Positions 1 through 10,690 of a stretch of DNA of 64,000 bases are shown in pieces. This DNA is from Bactrocera neohumeralis (lineage: Eukaryota > Arthropoda > Insecta > Diptera > Tephritidae), in the NCBI RefSeq assembly GCF_024586455.1, contig NC_065921.1, forward strand, positions 45,964,574 to 46,028,573, given 5' to 3'. The notes beneath the pieces are model-generated. The model searched no databases. It saw only the letters and a list, made by a program, of their open reading frames with translations, and was not told the DNA's origin. The position numbers and the translations under genes were made by a program. Each line of letters opens with the position of its first letter. The first letter of the stretch is position 1.

Positions 1-1510
1 CTAGAAATCTAAAGAGATTTCCAGAAAAGTTTAACTTCACCAGGACGAAAGAAAAAACTAAAATAAGACGTTTGCCACAATGTCGCGACGCCGCAAGTGC
101 AGTGCCAGAAAGAATAGAGAAATTAAAGGGAAATAAAAACGGAATTCCAAACAAATGAAAATGGAACTTGACTCGCAAGTTGCCTTCGCTCACTCTCTCA
201 AATTGTCGCATAATTTTACTTTTACTGTTATTGCATACTCTTAAAATACAGTGCAATTGTAAATGATGTAGTGATTGTTGGGTAATCGCTCGACTTCGAT
301 TGCCTTTATCCATTTCTGTGCGACCAACTTATGACAAACCGCGAGAAATGGAGGCAAACTGCAAAGCGTTTTGGATCCTCAAACTCTTGATATAATCACT
401 TGCACAAATATTAATATACAGAAACATTTGTACGCGCTGATACATAGATACGAGTATAAGCAAGCTTAAGCTTAGAGAAAACTTCCACATATAAGATGTC
501 GCCTGCGTTTTAGCAGATAAAAACCGAAATTTTCCTAAAATCAACTAGAGTTAAGTCCATTGCGTTGAGTCGAGAAAAACTGTAGAGTATAAGTTGTGAT
601 GTTTGTGTTTCGTTCGTTGATATTCTTCAAAAGCGAAATCTTATTTTAATCTGCCGAAATTGAGCGCATATTTATTGCTTTCTTTAATTTTATCTAAAAT
701 TGCAAATATTTTTGTTTAGCTGTTTTTAGGGTAAATGCAGAAAACTAAATTTTTTATAAAGCTTATCCCAGAATTAATGCAAGATTGGAATTAAGTATAA
801 AACGCTGTTGTTAGTCTTTCGATTTTATTTTTGTATTCAGGCATAAAGTACATAAGGCAAGGTTATTTATGGAGTAATATAAATCAATGAATATAAAAAT
901 GTGCCTCATCGCTTTCCTAAGGATGATTTTACTTGATTTGCTTTCTCGCTAGATTTGTAAAAATGGAACTAAAACTTTTCAAGAACTCCAGTGGATTCAG
1001 TTCAAAGAAAGTCTTCCTCTGATAAAAATTTATTCTGTTGTCAAAAGTTTGTAACATTAGGTCATTTCTTTCTTTTGCTCCTGTAGACCTCATATAAATA
1101 TTTTCGAACCTGCGATTGACTTTACACTTAACTATAGATACAACAAAAACTGTATCTTTATATATCTACGTTCATCGTCATAAAAATTTATGCAAATTAA
1201 TATACATAAATACAAATTTAGACATGAATTAGAACGCCTCCCTTTTCTAATGTCCCTAATTGTCCCCAACGTCGTAACTAAATCTGTGCCATTAAGAAGA
1301 ATTGTATATTCTTATAATTATATCTAATTACATTTTTTTAAAGAAATGACAACTTTTCTGAAAATATCTTTGAAATAAAGCTCTCTCAAGCATTCTACTA
1401 TAGTTTAAAACACATCTTAAATAAATATTTATTCATTTATAAATATAATATATTTCAAATGCCGGTGGGACCATAAAAACAGATTTACAATTTTTACTTT
1501 CATAAGAATA
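1..1510. other. AT-rich non-coding DNA, no gene seen
   Basis: I see no coding region, RNA gene or recognisable transposon here. The only open frame of note (71 codons on the minus strand near 329-544) has no family resemblance and looks like chance in AT-rich DNA. Confidence 0.6.
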
Positions 1511-2190
1511 ACAAGTAAGAAAGGGCTAAGTTCGGATGCCATCGAACATTTTATACTCTTGCAAGAATCAAAGCCAAGGAAATACTTTAATAAAACTAAA
1601 CATATACATAGAGTAAAGTCAGCCGAATTTTTTTACTGGAAACTGAACGAATCAAGTGGAATTTAAAATTGTGCTATACGGGAAGTAGGCATTGTTGTTG
1701 TAAGATTTCGTCTTTTTTTACAATGAGACATAAGAATGTAAGAAGAATGCCACGTACCAAATTTTGTCGAAATCTTTTTATCGGCTTCCGAGATATGGAA
1801 TTTCACTCAAAAGTGGGTGGTGCTACGTCCGTCGTCTAATTTTCCCACCGGCTCCCATTAAGCTCTCTCATACCATCTTGGTGGCAAACTTGAATGCTTC
1901 TGACATATTAAGTTATCGATTTATCGCGCTTTTAGTCATTTTTAACAGTACCGTTATATGGAGAGGGAGCGGCGTTATCCTCCGATTTCATACATTTTCG
2001 CACTGTCGGTAGAAGCTCTTATAAGATATGCACTCAGCAAATTTGGTTCTTGTTGCGTAAGTAGTTTAGAAGATAGAAGGGGGAGCGCGGCCACCCCCAC
2101 TCTTTCAAAAATTTTTGCTCACAGGCGCCCTTTGCTATTGTGATCCTCTGTATCAAATTACAGCTTTATATCTTAATTCAGTTATTAATT
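1511..2190 (-). repeat. R1 interspersed repeat, copy 1 (partial)
   Basis: The left edge carries the terminal motif acaagtaagaaagggctaag. This is the reverse complement of the right end of the complete copy near 38.49 kb (cttagcccttccttacttgt), so the copy lies in the opposite orientation. The stretch after the terminus (aagccaaggaaatacttta, then agagtaaagtcagccga) is also found, inverted, at about 25.12-25.18 kb in copy 3. The copy stops near 2190, where the LTR-element remnant begins. Short open frames inside it are not genes. R1 structure, with TA-rich and GTCY microsatellite cores, resembles the mini-me/DINE-1 type repeats known from flies; that assignment is inference. Confidence 0.7.
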
Positions 2191-2278
2191 ATTAAGCAAC
2201 TGTCCAGTTTATCCGTTGTCGAGTACGCGTCTCTTATCTTCGTCAAGTTGGGATTGACGACTTCTAAGTTATTTAATA

Positions 2279-3544
2279 TTAATATGTCTGTCCGCTTCGA
2301 GTTGTCCGTCCGTGTACGTGTCCTACATTCGGCCGTCCTGAACTGTCGTTTGACCCGAACGAAGGAGTCCATGATGTCATGAATTCAGCTATCGTGGTTT
2401 TATGAGGACATTCGTGGTCACCTACTTTTTCAACGTCATATCTTTCGTGCCCTAGCTTTTTCTTAACGGAATATGGACCGACGAATTTTGCTTTAATCTT
2501 TAGACCTGGACTGTGCTGCGCCCGCTTAATTGCTACTAAATCGCCTATTCTCTGTTTACGTTTCGAATTAAAAGTGCGCCTATTTTCTTCTTGAACCTTT
2601 GATATGTTTTCTTTAGCTTTGTTCCTCACACTTTCGCATTCGGCTTCTAATTCTTTTAGCAATGCTTCATCTAATAATCTCCTAAGTCCTATGCCTTCAG
2701 GTATGCGCATGTCTAAGCCTGTTATTATTATTATAATGGAGCTACACATGTACTTCTCGGTGGTGTGTTATTTATTAAACACTGGATTCTATCTACGTGT
2801 TTTTACCAATTTTCAGATTTATTGTGACATAATTTAGTCAAAAGTGATATAATGATGGGATTTATTCGTTCTACTTGGCCATTTCCCCGTGGAACACCTG
2901 TTGCAATTAGAAGATGTTGAATGCCTACCTTGCTACAATATTCTTCAAAACTTTTGGCTGTGAAATCCGTGCCTATGTCGGTTATTATTCTTTGAGGATT
3001 ACCAAATACCGATGCTTGTTTTTCTAAACGTTCTATTACGGATGTTTGATGCCATACAAACTTGCTAAATGCGTCAACTACAGCAAACAAATGATTGTAT
3101 TTGTTATGTGTCGTTTCTATTGGGCCTAAGTGGTCCAAATGATTTGTCATTAACGGTTTATCATCTTTATCTATGGGAGAAAGTAAACCTTCTCTTTTCC
3201 CCCATTTTGCTTCCCCTATAATGCATTCGATACTACTTTTTACAACTTTCGCAACTTTAGGTCCTATCTGTGGGATATAGAATGATTTTTCAACATAATC
3301 CTGTCTTTCTTACTACCAACTCTTTATTAGAATCTTTGTGTACTATACCATTTTTTAGGTAAAAGTCTTCATAAGGATTGTTGTCTAAAATTGTTGATAT
3401 TGCCCTTAACTAGTCATCACTTTGTTGATCTTCTTTTAAACGAAATCTTAAAGAATCTTCAAGTAGCATTGCCGTCATTCGACTTAGAGCATCAACATGT
3501 TTCATTTTCGTCGCCGGCCTATGCTCGATTATATAGTTGAAATC
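2279..3544 (-). pseudogene. int: integrase of element A
   Basis: The tether after RNase H contains the typical HVDALSR segment near 3505, then several stops. The integrase core is open from 3150 to 2803. It has the first aspartate in LDHLGP, the second in ITDIGTDF and the glutamate in GNGQVERI, so the D,D-35-E set is present. A separate frame (2749-2279) carries the C-terminal domain with KAKFVGPYSVKKKLGHERYD. About 50 bases between the two core pieces are not in frame. The element is a broken copy, and integrase activity is unlikely. Confidence 0.82.
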
Positions 3545-4632
3545 TTAGAGATACATAGCCCATCTACTTACTCTGAGTGGTACATCTTTCTTCTTCATTG
3601 TTAATGCGAACGCGTTGCAATCACTTACAATTTTAAACTTTTTGTCGATTACGTAAATCCGCCTCTTTTTTAATGCTTCTATTATCGCGACAACTACACA
3701 CTCATATGAGTGATACTTTTCCTCTTCGGGTCTAGTTTTGCGACTCACAAATTGTATGGGGTGGAATTGTTGGTCATCTGGGTTTTTCTGAAGTAAAACA
3801 TCTCCGTATCCATGCTTACTGGCGTCAGTTTGGATCTCCGTTTCAGCCTTCGGGTTATATAATTTCAAAATCGGTGCGGAATCGAAATGCTTCGTCTTTT
3901 CTAAGCAGATTGCTTAATGGTCTTGCGACTACAGCGTAACCTTCCATAAACCGTCTAAGGTATGACGCGAGGCCTAAGAATCTTTGAAGAGACTTCTTAT
4001 CCCGAGGTATTGGAAACATTTTTACCGCTTTTACTTTATCTTCGGAATGCTTTATACCTCCTCCTTCTATTACATATCCAAGAAATGTAATCTTTTTCAT
4101 TAAAAATTGACATTTTTGCCACCTAATTTTAAGTCCATAATTTTCTGCTCTAGATAAAACTATCTTTAGTTTATCTATTCCTTCCTTTTCATCTTGTGCT
4201 GGTATAATTATATCGTCCATATAGACGGGAATTATTCTACCCTTTTCAACCAGATCTCTAAAAATTGCTGAAATGTACCGTCAAAACACGGCAGGAGAAT
4301 TTGAAATATCAAAAGGTACGAAATTAAATTCATACGGCCCACTATATGTATGTATCAAAGGATGTATATTTTTTGGAATTTGACTCCATCGGAACATGAA
4401 AGAAACCGTTCATCAAATCCGATGTCGTAAAAACTGCTGAACCCTGCAATCTTTCCAAAACGTAGTCGATTAGTGGCATAGGGAAATTATCACGTGTAAT
4501 TTTTTCATTCAGTTTTCCAAAGTCACAACACAATCGCTTCGTGTCATCTTTCTTCGAGACAAGAACTGATGGCGATGCATATTCAGAATTACTTTGACGA
4601 ATTATACCATCTTTCAACCAACTGGAAATCTG
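3545..4632 (-). pseudogene. pol: reverse transcriptase and RNase H of element A
   Basis: Three frames together cover the RT and RNase H. The first (4617-4342) carries the fingers and palm region with LCCDFGKLNEK and SDLMNGFFHV. A one-base shift in a short AT repeat near 4340 and an in-frame TGA near 4290 interrupt it. The next frame holds the catalytic box VYMDD at about 4215, followed by FLGYVIEGG. A further frameshift near 3860 leads into RNase H, which begins QTDASKHGYG and keeps the first aspartate and a later glutamate (YHSYE). A stop closes the frame at 3545. Family membership is clear; function is not possible. Confidence 0.85.
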
Positions 4633-6057
4633 TTAATCTATAACACGTTGATCAGAATAAGAAACTCTACGAGGGGATTGATATACGGGGATATCATTTG
4701 ACAAAATAATTTTCATTTCTACCGGAGATTGGAAGTTTTTAACTGGAGAATATTGGTTGACTATTGCGGTTACAAGCGCATTTTTCTCCATAGATAAATG
4801 AGACAAATTTAAATCATTGTCAGACTTTTTAACAGCTAAGACTTTTTGAAGACAAAGCGAAGGGAATTCCTTAAATATAATACTATGCTCTTTATTTAAA
4901 ACTTCCTCTTTCATTACATTTTGCTCATCATTTGTTTTTTGCTTTTTCTTAAACCTATTCGAACCTTCTGAAACCTCTAAGTCTGCTGCTTTCAAAATAT
5001 AATTTCCTAAAACGGCTTGGTAACGCATATCTTTACTCCTGACTATGTGGAACGTGGCTTCTACTTTGAGGGTATCAATAATTATTTCTCTAGTTATTCT
5101 ACCTATTGTAGTTAATTCAGTATCTTTGATTCCTATTAATCTTTTTTTCACCACACTTAGTTGTGGATAATTTAACTTTGCAAACGTATCATATCTTAGT
5201 AAACTCAAATCAGCTCCCGTGACAACCATAGCAATAACACTGATGTCGCCTATCAAAATTTGTTTATAAATTAAACCGCTATCTATGTGCCATGGTACAT
5301 CGGACATGCTGTTGAAAGAATTATTCTCTACCTTGATGTGTTTCCCAGCATCTTCTTTACACTCAAAACTCCTGTGACCTATTTTCCCGCATTTGAAACA
5401 CTTAAACTGTTTGTCCGTATTACCCCAATTTTTTGCGAGATGTGTGGTAGCTGAGCATTTGTAACATTTCTTTACGTTGTTATTGTGTTGAGAAGTTGAG
5501 CTTTTTGTTGAATTCTGTGCATAGCTTGGCTTGTTTAAAGACTGCCGTGAACCATGCACTTTTTCGTAAATTTTAAGGTTTTCTTTCAAATCTTTAATGG
5601 GTTTTGCCTGATACAAGATTGTTTTGTTAGCTTTTAAGTCAGGAATTCCCTCTATAAAATATCTTATCAAACTAGCATCATCTAAGTTCATGGGTTTGGC
5701 TATCTCCATCACAGTATAGAAGTACTCTTTAAACGATTCATTATACATTTTACGTCGATTCTGTAACATTTTGTGAATGTCCAACGAAGATAATTTGATA
5801 CCGAATTCATCTGTAATAGCAATTCAATCAATCTTTAATACCTGACTGACTTCGAACGAAAAGTTTTGCGGCTTCTTCTAGCAATTGTTTAGCATATAAG
5901 TATATACTTTTGTAGCTCATTACACCTTAATGGCATTATCTTCAAAGTCTTGAACCCAGTCATTAAAATTTAATGCGTCTGTCTCGGTAAACGAAGTTAA
6001 ACTGTCTTGAATGTCTCTGAGCGAGGTGCTACTGATTGCAACAGCTCGTTGTGTAAC
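4633..6057 (-). pseudogene. gag-pro: gag-protease part of element A
   Basis: The frame open from 5784 encodes a Gag C-terminal region with two zinc knuckles around residues 107-140. The second is a complete CX2CX4HX4C (CFKCGKIGHRSFEC). The first has lost its last cysteine. A protease-like segment follows near residue 185, where the expected D-T-G triad reads V-T-G (codon GTC in place of GAC), so the catalytic aspartate is gone. The end of the frame runs into the N-terminal part of reverse transcriptase and is closed by TAA. Upstream, 5785-6057 still encodes recognisable Gag N-terminal sequence (for example FNDWVQDFEDNA) but with stop codons. A full Gag would begin further upstream, in deleted sequence. 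Confidence 0.82.
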
Positions 6058-6306
6058 ATATCTCGGAAACTACTATAGCTATGTCAACCAAACTCTATAG
6101 AGTCGTTTCCTTCAGGCATTTCCATATACAGTTCAAAAATTGAAGAAATCGGATAATAACCACGCCCACCTCCCAGGCAAAGGTTATGTTGAAAACCTTT
6201 GCGTTAACCGACTAACAAAAAACGTCAGAAACACTAAATTTTACGGAAGAAATGGCAGAAGGAAGCTGCACCCAGGCTTTTTTTAAAAATTGAAAATGGG
6301 CGTGGT
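6058..6306 (+). repeat. R1 repeat fragment, copy 2
   Basis: About 250 bases match the interior of the complete R1 copy (37885-38135) closely. Shared blocks include cggaaactactatagctatg, aagaaatcggataataacca and cactaaattttacgg. Both edges are abrupt: gag of element A on the left, a Tc1-like TIR on the right. It is therefore a truncated piece trapped between two transposons. Confidence 0.85.
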
Positions 6307-6531
6307 TGGTTTGTTGTTGTTGGATGAAATGGAGTGTGTAGAAGAAACAAACAAAAATTCAAAGAAAATAACGGAATATTTCTAACAAAAGCAATACATT
6401 TGTTTGATGCATATTGGCGTCAGAAGTTATTACACACATTTTATTCGTGTCAAAGATAATTACACAATGTCATATTATATGGTTTATATTAAGAATTATA
6501 AATTTTTAATTTTTTTTTTAATTTTAATGAG

Positions 6532-6934
6532 TCAATATTTTGTTACTCCTCCTTTGGCATCAATTACGGCTTGCAGCCTGGTCGGGATAGACTCAATCAA
6601 GGTGTGGATAAAAGAAAGAGGTAGTTTAGCCCAAATACTTTTAATTTCTTTAATAGTGTCATTTAGTTTTCGATTTTTATCAATTGTTCGTTGTTGTTTC
6701 ATGAAACCCCTAACATTTTCAATGATGTTAAGGTCCAAGCTTTGAGGGGGCCATGCAAGAACAGCTTGACCTACCTCATTTAAAAACTTCGTTACCAACC
6801 ATCCTTTATGGCAAGGAGCATTATCCTGTTGCAAAATCCAGTCGGTACTTGGAAACAGGTTATTTGCTGAAGGAAATGCATAATCATTCAACACATCGAT
6901 ATACCCACATTGATTCAAAGTTCCTTCAAGCCTT
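6532..6934 (-). pseudogene. Tc1-like transposase, C-terminal half
   Basis: The frame encodes the last 130 or so residues of a Tc1-family transposase. It has the second catalytic aspartate in LQQDNAP and the third acidic residue in LNIIENV. I count 34 residues between them, the DD34E spacing of Tc1. The end (DAKGGVTKY) is a typical Tc1-type C-terminus. The frame then runs into the LTR-like direct repeat at 6935, where homology to transposase stops after LEGTLNQCG. The N-terminal half is at 9937-10439. Confidence 0.87.
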
Positions 6935-7028
6935 AAAATAAGATAGGATAAGTGTAAATTATACAAAAATAAATATGTAGTTCTTTAGCAGACACTAACT
7001 AAAGCGTTTGTTTAATTCCGAGAACGTG

Positions 7029-7040
7029 ATTGGCGACGAG
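7029..7040 (+). promoter_or_regulatory. putative tRNA primer-binding site
   Basis: Twelve bases, tggcgacgagga, lie directly after the LTR end. The same 12 bases follow the 5' LTR of element B on the minus strand (51387-51376). The complement would fit a tRNA 3' end of the tRNA-Ser type; the tRNA identity is from memory and not checked. Confidence 0.6.
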
Positions 7041-7270
7041 GAAAAAGTACCACTGAAGAAAATACTGAAAAAGTACCGCGTGGTCGATTTTTTTTTTGTA
7101 AGAACGCAACTCCTTAAAATAATTAAAAACAAAAAATTTAGATATGTGAGAAACATTTCTAATTCGCCGCTGAGCCAAAATTTAATTTTTTAAATCAAAC
7201 AATCTTTTCGTAAATCGGGCTGAGCAAAATAATTTAAGCACTAAATAAGCAAAGGAGTAGTATATTACAG

Positions 7271-8711
7271 CTAAGACTATACTGGTTTAAAAATACAAAC
7301 ACATCGAAATATTATTTCAGCTAACGGTATTTCGTAGCGGTAAAAGTTCGGCAGCTGCAATATTCTGCTTGATTTATTGGTTCACTTGAATAGAGGCACT
7401 TACAAATTTAGAAAAAATATATAAATAGATACAAGAACAAAGTTTTTTAACCATTATTTTTTAAAGATTAATATTTTGTGCTGCCACCTTGTTTGTAAAT
7501 TACTTCATAAACACGTTGGGGAATGGATTTGTACAAACTCTCGAGATTGACTACCGAAATTTCAGACCAGTCCGCTTTAATGCTTCGAATTAAATCATTT
7601 TTGTATTCAAATTGTTGTTCGTCCTCATAAACCATACGAGTTAGCCATCCCCATACATTTTATATAATGTTAAGATCTGGGGAATGCGAGGGCCATGCTA
7701 AGGTTTCAATGTTTTGGGACGCCATCCAAGCTTTGACCAATCATGCAGTGTGAACAGGAGCATTATCTTGTTGAAAGATCCATGGAATTGGTCCAAATGT
7801 TTCCCGAATCTCTGGAAAAGATGATTCCAACATCGTTTTATAGCTGTTTTCCGTAATTCTGGAGTCTACAATTCTCAGCTCGAACGCGCCATAATACGAT
7901 ATTGCTCCCCATACCATAACTCCACCTTTACGGCTGTGATGGCGACTCAAGTACTTCTCCTCCTTTCTTAAATCATGGAAATAGTAATTGTATCCATCCG
8001 GTTCATCCAGATTAAATTTCTTTTCGTCACTAAATACAACTTTTTTCCATTCACCAGGGTCGTTATTTGTGACAGAATTCCAAGCCATGTGGTCTCTTGC
8101 AAAATCGAGGCGACGTTGCTTGCGAAGTTTATTCAAAGGCGGTTTTTTTTGTAATTTTTTATATTTCAGATGTGGTGCTTTCAGAATAGCCCTTCTAACT
8201 GTAGATTTTCTAGCTGCAACATCAGCTAATTTTGTAATTTTTGATGTTGAAAGTGCGGAATTGGATGCAATCCTAAGGATTTTCCGGGTTTCCTTTGGTG
8301 TTAAAGCCATCGCAGTCCTACCTTTGTAGTTCTTACCGTAGGAGGCACTCTTTTTCAAATAATGATCAACAACATTTGGACTTCGATCAATCTTTTTGGC
8401 AATTTGGCGATTCGAAAGTCCTTCAGAGGTCAATATATCAATTTGTCCTTTTTCTCGCTCTGATAAACTTTTCCGCTTTCCCATTTTATTCGAATTTACA
8501 AGTTTACGACTTAACACAATGAATGCTTAAAAAAAATATTTAGTTTCAAACTTTTATTGCGCAAATGATTTAAGCAAACTAAGTGCCTCTATTCAAGTGA
8601 ACCAATAAATCAAGCAGAATATTGCAGCTGCCGAACTTTTACCGCTACGAAATACCGTTAGCTGAAATAATATTTCGATGTGTTTGTATTTTTAAACCAG
8701 TACAGTCTTAT
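7271..8711 (-). mobile_element. Tc3-like transposon with long TIRs
   Basis: Terminal inverted repeats of about 130 bases lie at 7271-7400 and 8582-8711. Reading inward from each end they are the same apart from one or two bases near the outer tip. One transposase gene on the minus strand lies between them. The element is about 1.45 kb, near the usual size for Tc1/mariner elements, though the TIRs are longer than those of most Tc1 elements. It is inserted in the LTR-element remnant. TA dinucleotides occur near both ends, but the exact target duplication is not resolved. Confidence 0.88.
7468..8484 (-). pseudogene. Tc3-like transposase, two stops
   Basis: The start at 8484 (MGKRKSLSEREK) fits the family better than the upstream ATG at 8517. 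The N-terminus has a helix-turn-helix (LSNRQIAKKIDRSPNVV), as in nematode Tc3A. The core keeps the first aspartate in VVFSDEKKFN and the second in FQQDNAPVH. After PVHTA a TGA interrupts. The reading frame continues through LAWPSHSPDLNII, where the third catalytic glutamate codon is TAA; I count 34 residues from the second aspartate to this codon, as in DD34E. The C-terminus ends QGGSTKY. Two nonsense changes in an otherwise single frame suggest recent inactivation. Confidence 0.88.
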
Positions 8712-8859
8712 CTTGAGTTAGCAGAAAACTATTTGTTGAAAGATCAAATATATCGGGTGATTTTTTAAGAGCTTGATAACTTTTTTTTTAAAAAAAACGC
8801 ATAAAATTTGCAAAATCTCATCGGTTCTTTATTTGAAACGTTAGATTGGTTCATGACAT

Positions 8860-9216
8860 TTACTTTTTGAAGATAATTTCATTTAAATGTTGACCGCGGC
8901 TGCGTCTTAGGTGGTCCATTCGGAAAGTCCAATTTTGGGCAACTTTTTCGAGCATTTCGGCCGGAATAGCCCGAATTTCTTCGGAAATGTTGTCTTCCAA
9001 GCTGGAATAGTTGCTGGCTTATTTCTGTAGACTTTAGACTTGACGTAGCCCCACAAAAAATAGTCTAAAGGCGTTAAATCACATGATCTTGGTGGCCAAC
9101 TTACGGGTCCATTTCTTGAGATGAATTGTTCTCCGAAGTTTTCCCTCAAAATGGCCATAGAATCGCGAGCTGTGTGGCATGTAGCGCCATCTTGTTGAAA
9201 CCACATGTCAACCAAG
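8860..9216 (-). pseudogene. DD41D transposase C-terminal half, left arm
   Basis: This is the mirror copy of the right-arm frame. One base is missing relative to the right arm near 9000 (ttccaagctgg against ttccaaggctgg), which shifts the frame after about 85 residues. The rest of the coding sequence is still visible in the next frame. Confidence 0.85.
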
Positions 9217-9257
9217 ATGCTAACAAACTTTTTGTTGCCAAAAATGGAAGAACTGAA

Positions 9258-9615
9258 CTTGGTTGACATGTGGTTTCAACAAGATGGCGCTACATGCCAC
9301 ACAGCTCGCGATTCTATGGCCATTTTGAGGGAAAACTTCGGAGAACAATTCATCTCAAGAAATGGACCCGTAAGTTGGCCACCAAGATCATGCGATTTAA
9401 CGCCTTTAGACTATTTTTTGTGGGGCTACGTCAAGTCTAAAGTCTACAGAAATAAGCCAGCAACTATTCCAGCCTTGGAAGACAACATTTCCGAAGAAAT
9501 TCGGGCTATTCCGGCCGAAATGCTCGAAAAAGTTGCCCAAAATTGGACTTTCCGAATGGACCACCTAAGACGCAGCCGCGGTCAACATTTAAATGAAATT
9601 ATCTTCAAAAAGTAA
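9258..9615 (+). pseudogene. DD41D (rosa-like) transposase C-terminal half, right arm
   Basis: The frame encodes about 118 residues starting LVDMWFQQDGATCHTA. The second catalytic aspartate is in QQDGA and the third in LTPLDYFLWG. I count 41 residues between them, which is the DD41D signature described for the rosa family from a Ceratitis fruit fly. The N-terminal half is absent, so this cannot be a working transposase. The stop is TAA at 9613-9615. The open frame may extend into the spacer by chance. Confidence 0.85.
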
Positions 9616-9936
9616 ATGTCATGAACCAATCTAACGTTTCAAATAAAGAACCGATGAGATTTTGCAAATTTTATGCGTTTTTTTTTAAAAAAAGTTATCA
9701 AGCTCTTAAAAAATCACCCGATAGTAACGTAAGAACCCATTTACATATCCATTTACATTACCATATTATAACTTAGTTTTAAGAGAAATTAGAGTAAAAG
9801 AACAAGAAGATATTAGAAGAGTAATTAGGATTAAGCTTTAAAATAAGATAGGATAAGTGTAAATGATACAAAAATAAATATGTAGTTCTTTAGCAGACAC
9901 TAACGAAAGCGTCTGTTTAATTCCGAGAACGTGATT

Positions 9937-10439
9937 ATATACTTTCTTCCAAAAGGAGTCTGGAACTGAAAAGAGGACTTGTCAGTCCATAAAACGTTGT
10001 GCCAGAACTCTATGGGCATATTAATATGCTCTCAGGCAAAGGCAAGGCGTTTGGCTTTGTTCTTTGGAGTTATGTCGATCACTTTGCGAACTACATAGGC
10101 TTTGTTTCCATGCTCTTCATCTTGCGACGTAAAGTAGCTTCACTAACTTTCTTCCCAATTAGTTCCTCCGAATTTCTGCAAGGCGAAGAGGGCTTTTTTT
10201 GGATTTGCCCTAAGGACTATCATTAATCTTGTTTTTTCCCTTTGGCCTATAACGAGTTTTCGACCACATTTCTTCTTATCTTCTAAAGTCCCACAAGTGT
10301 CCTTCTTTTTTACTAAATTGTACACCGTTTTCCGCGAAATTCCATAGATTTTCAGAAGATCCGAAGCCGAAGTTCCCATTTCAAATTTGGTAAAAATTTC
10401 GGATCGTGTTTCAATATTTAAATGCTTCCTTTTGACCAT
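9937..10439 (-). pseudogene. Tc1-like transposase, N-terminal half
   Basis: An ATG at 10439 opens a frame with a helix-turn-helix DNA-binding region (ASDLLKIYGISRKTVYNL). A frameshift near 10160 breaks it. The other frame continues with KVSEATLRRKMKSM and, after further stops, with FWHNVLWTDKSSFQF, where the D of TDKS is the first catalytic residue. The gene is cut at 9937 by the 3' copy of the LTR-like repeat. It is clearly the missing front of the fragment at 6532-6934. Confidence 0.85.
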
Positions 10440-10690
10440 TTTTGTGGATTAAATTAACAATATTAATTTTTGTGCAATCCTCTCCAATAATTATGTAAAA
10501 TGCGCCTACTGAACTCACTAGATAGCTAAAAACTAATGATCTTTACACAAATAAAATGTGTGCAATAACTTCTGACGCCAATATACATTAAACAAATGTA
10601 TTGTTTTTGAGAGAAATATTCCGTTATTTTCTTTGAATTTTTGTTCGTTTCTTCTACACATTATACTGCAAACACCAACAAAAACAATTG

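Larger units (their letters stand above)
2195..6057 (-). mobile_element. Ty3/gypsy retrotransposon remnant (element A)
   Basis: The order on the minus strand is gag with a zinc knuckle, aspartic protease, reverse transcriptase, RNase H, then integrase, which is the standard Ty3/gypsy (Metaviridae) order. The 5' end is cut inside gag, where an R1 fragment begins at 6058, so no 5' LTR or primer site remains. The 3' end after the integrase (2195-2278) may hold the start of an LTR, but no second copy exists to confirm it. At least three nonsense or frameshift lesions and a changed protease active site show it is dead. It sits between two R1 fragments of opposite orientation. Confidence 0.85.
8753..9721. 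mobile_element. 969-bp palindromic DD41D mariner derivative
   Basis: Two arms of about 464 bases (8753-9216 and 9258-9721) are inverted copies of each other with only a handful of differences, around a 41-base spacer. The ends begin tcgggtgatttttt and are flanked by TA on both sides (8751-8752 and 9722-9723), as expected of a mariner-type insertion. Each arm holds the 3' half of the same transposase gene. The unit therefore moved as one piece, as a fold-back non-autonomous element. Confidence 0.92.
6935..9936 (+). mobile_element. LTR-retroelement remnant inside the Tc1 element
   Basis: A block of about 95 bases (from taaaataagataggataag to ttccgagaacgtgatt) occurs at 6935-7029 and again at 9840-9936 in direct orientation with few differences. 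The left copy is followed at once by tggcgacgagga, which looks like a tRNA primer-binding site. These blocks are therefore the ends of two LTRs. The right LTR probably extends back to about 9724 or across the palindrome to 8717. The left LTR is truncated. No gag or pol survives; the interior is now a Tc3-like element and a palindrome. Confidence 0.7.
6313..10690 (-). mobile_element. Tc1-like transposon, split by nested insertions
   Basis: The two ends are inverted repeats. The left block at about 6334-6441 (tgtgtagaagaaacaaac, caaagaaaataacggaat, ttggcgtcagaagttatt) is found inverted at about 10562-10672. Between them, on the minus strand, lie the N-terminal and C-terminal halves of one transposase, separated by 3 kb of later insertions. 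Exact outer ends are uncertain by about 10 bases. The two gene halves do not quite meet: roughly 40-45 codons between the first catalytic aspartate and the middle of the gene are missing, so a deletion accompanied or followed the insertion. Confidence 0.85.

Noticed and set aside
329..544. 71-codon minus-strand frame near the window start
   Set aside because: Low complexity, no neighbours and no resemblance to a known family.
1764..2382. Several 60-80 codon frames
   Set aside because: They lie in an R1 repeat and at the edge of a retroelement; shadows of non-coding repeat sequence.
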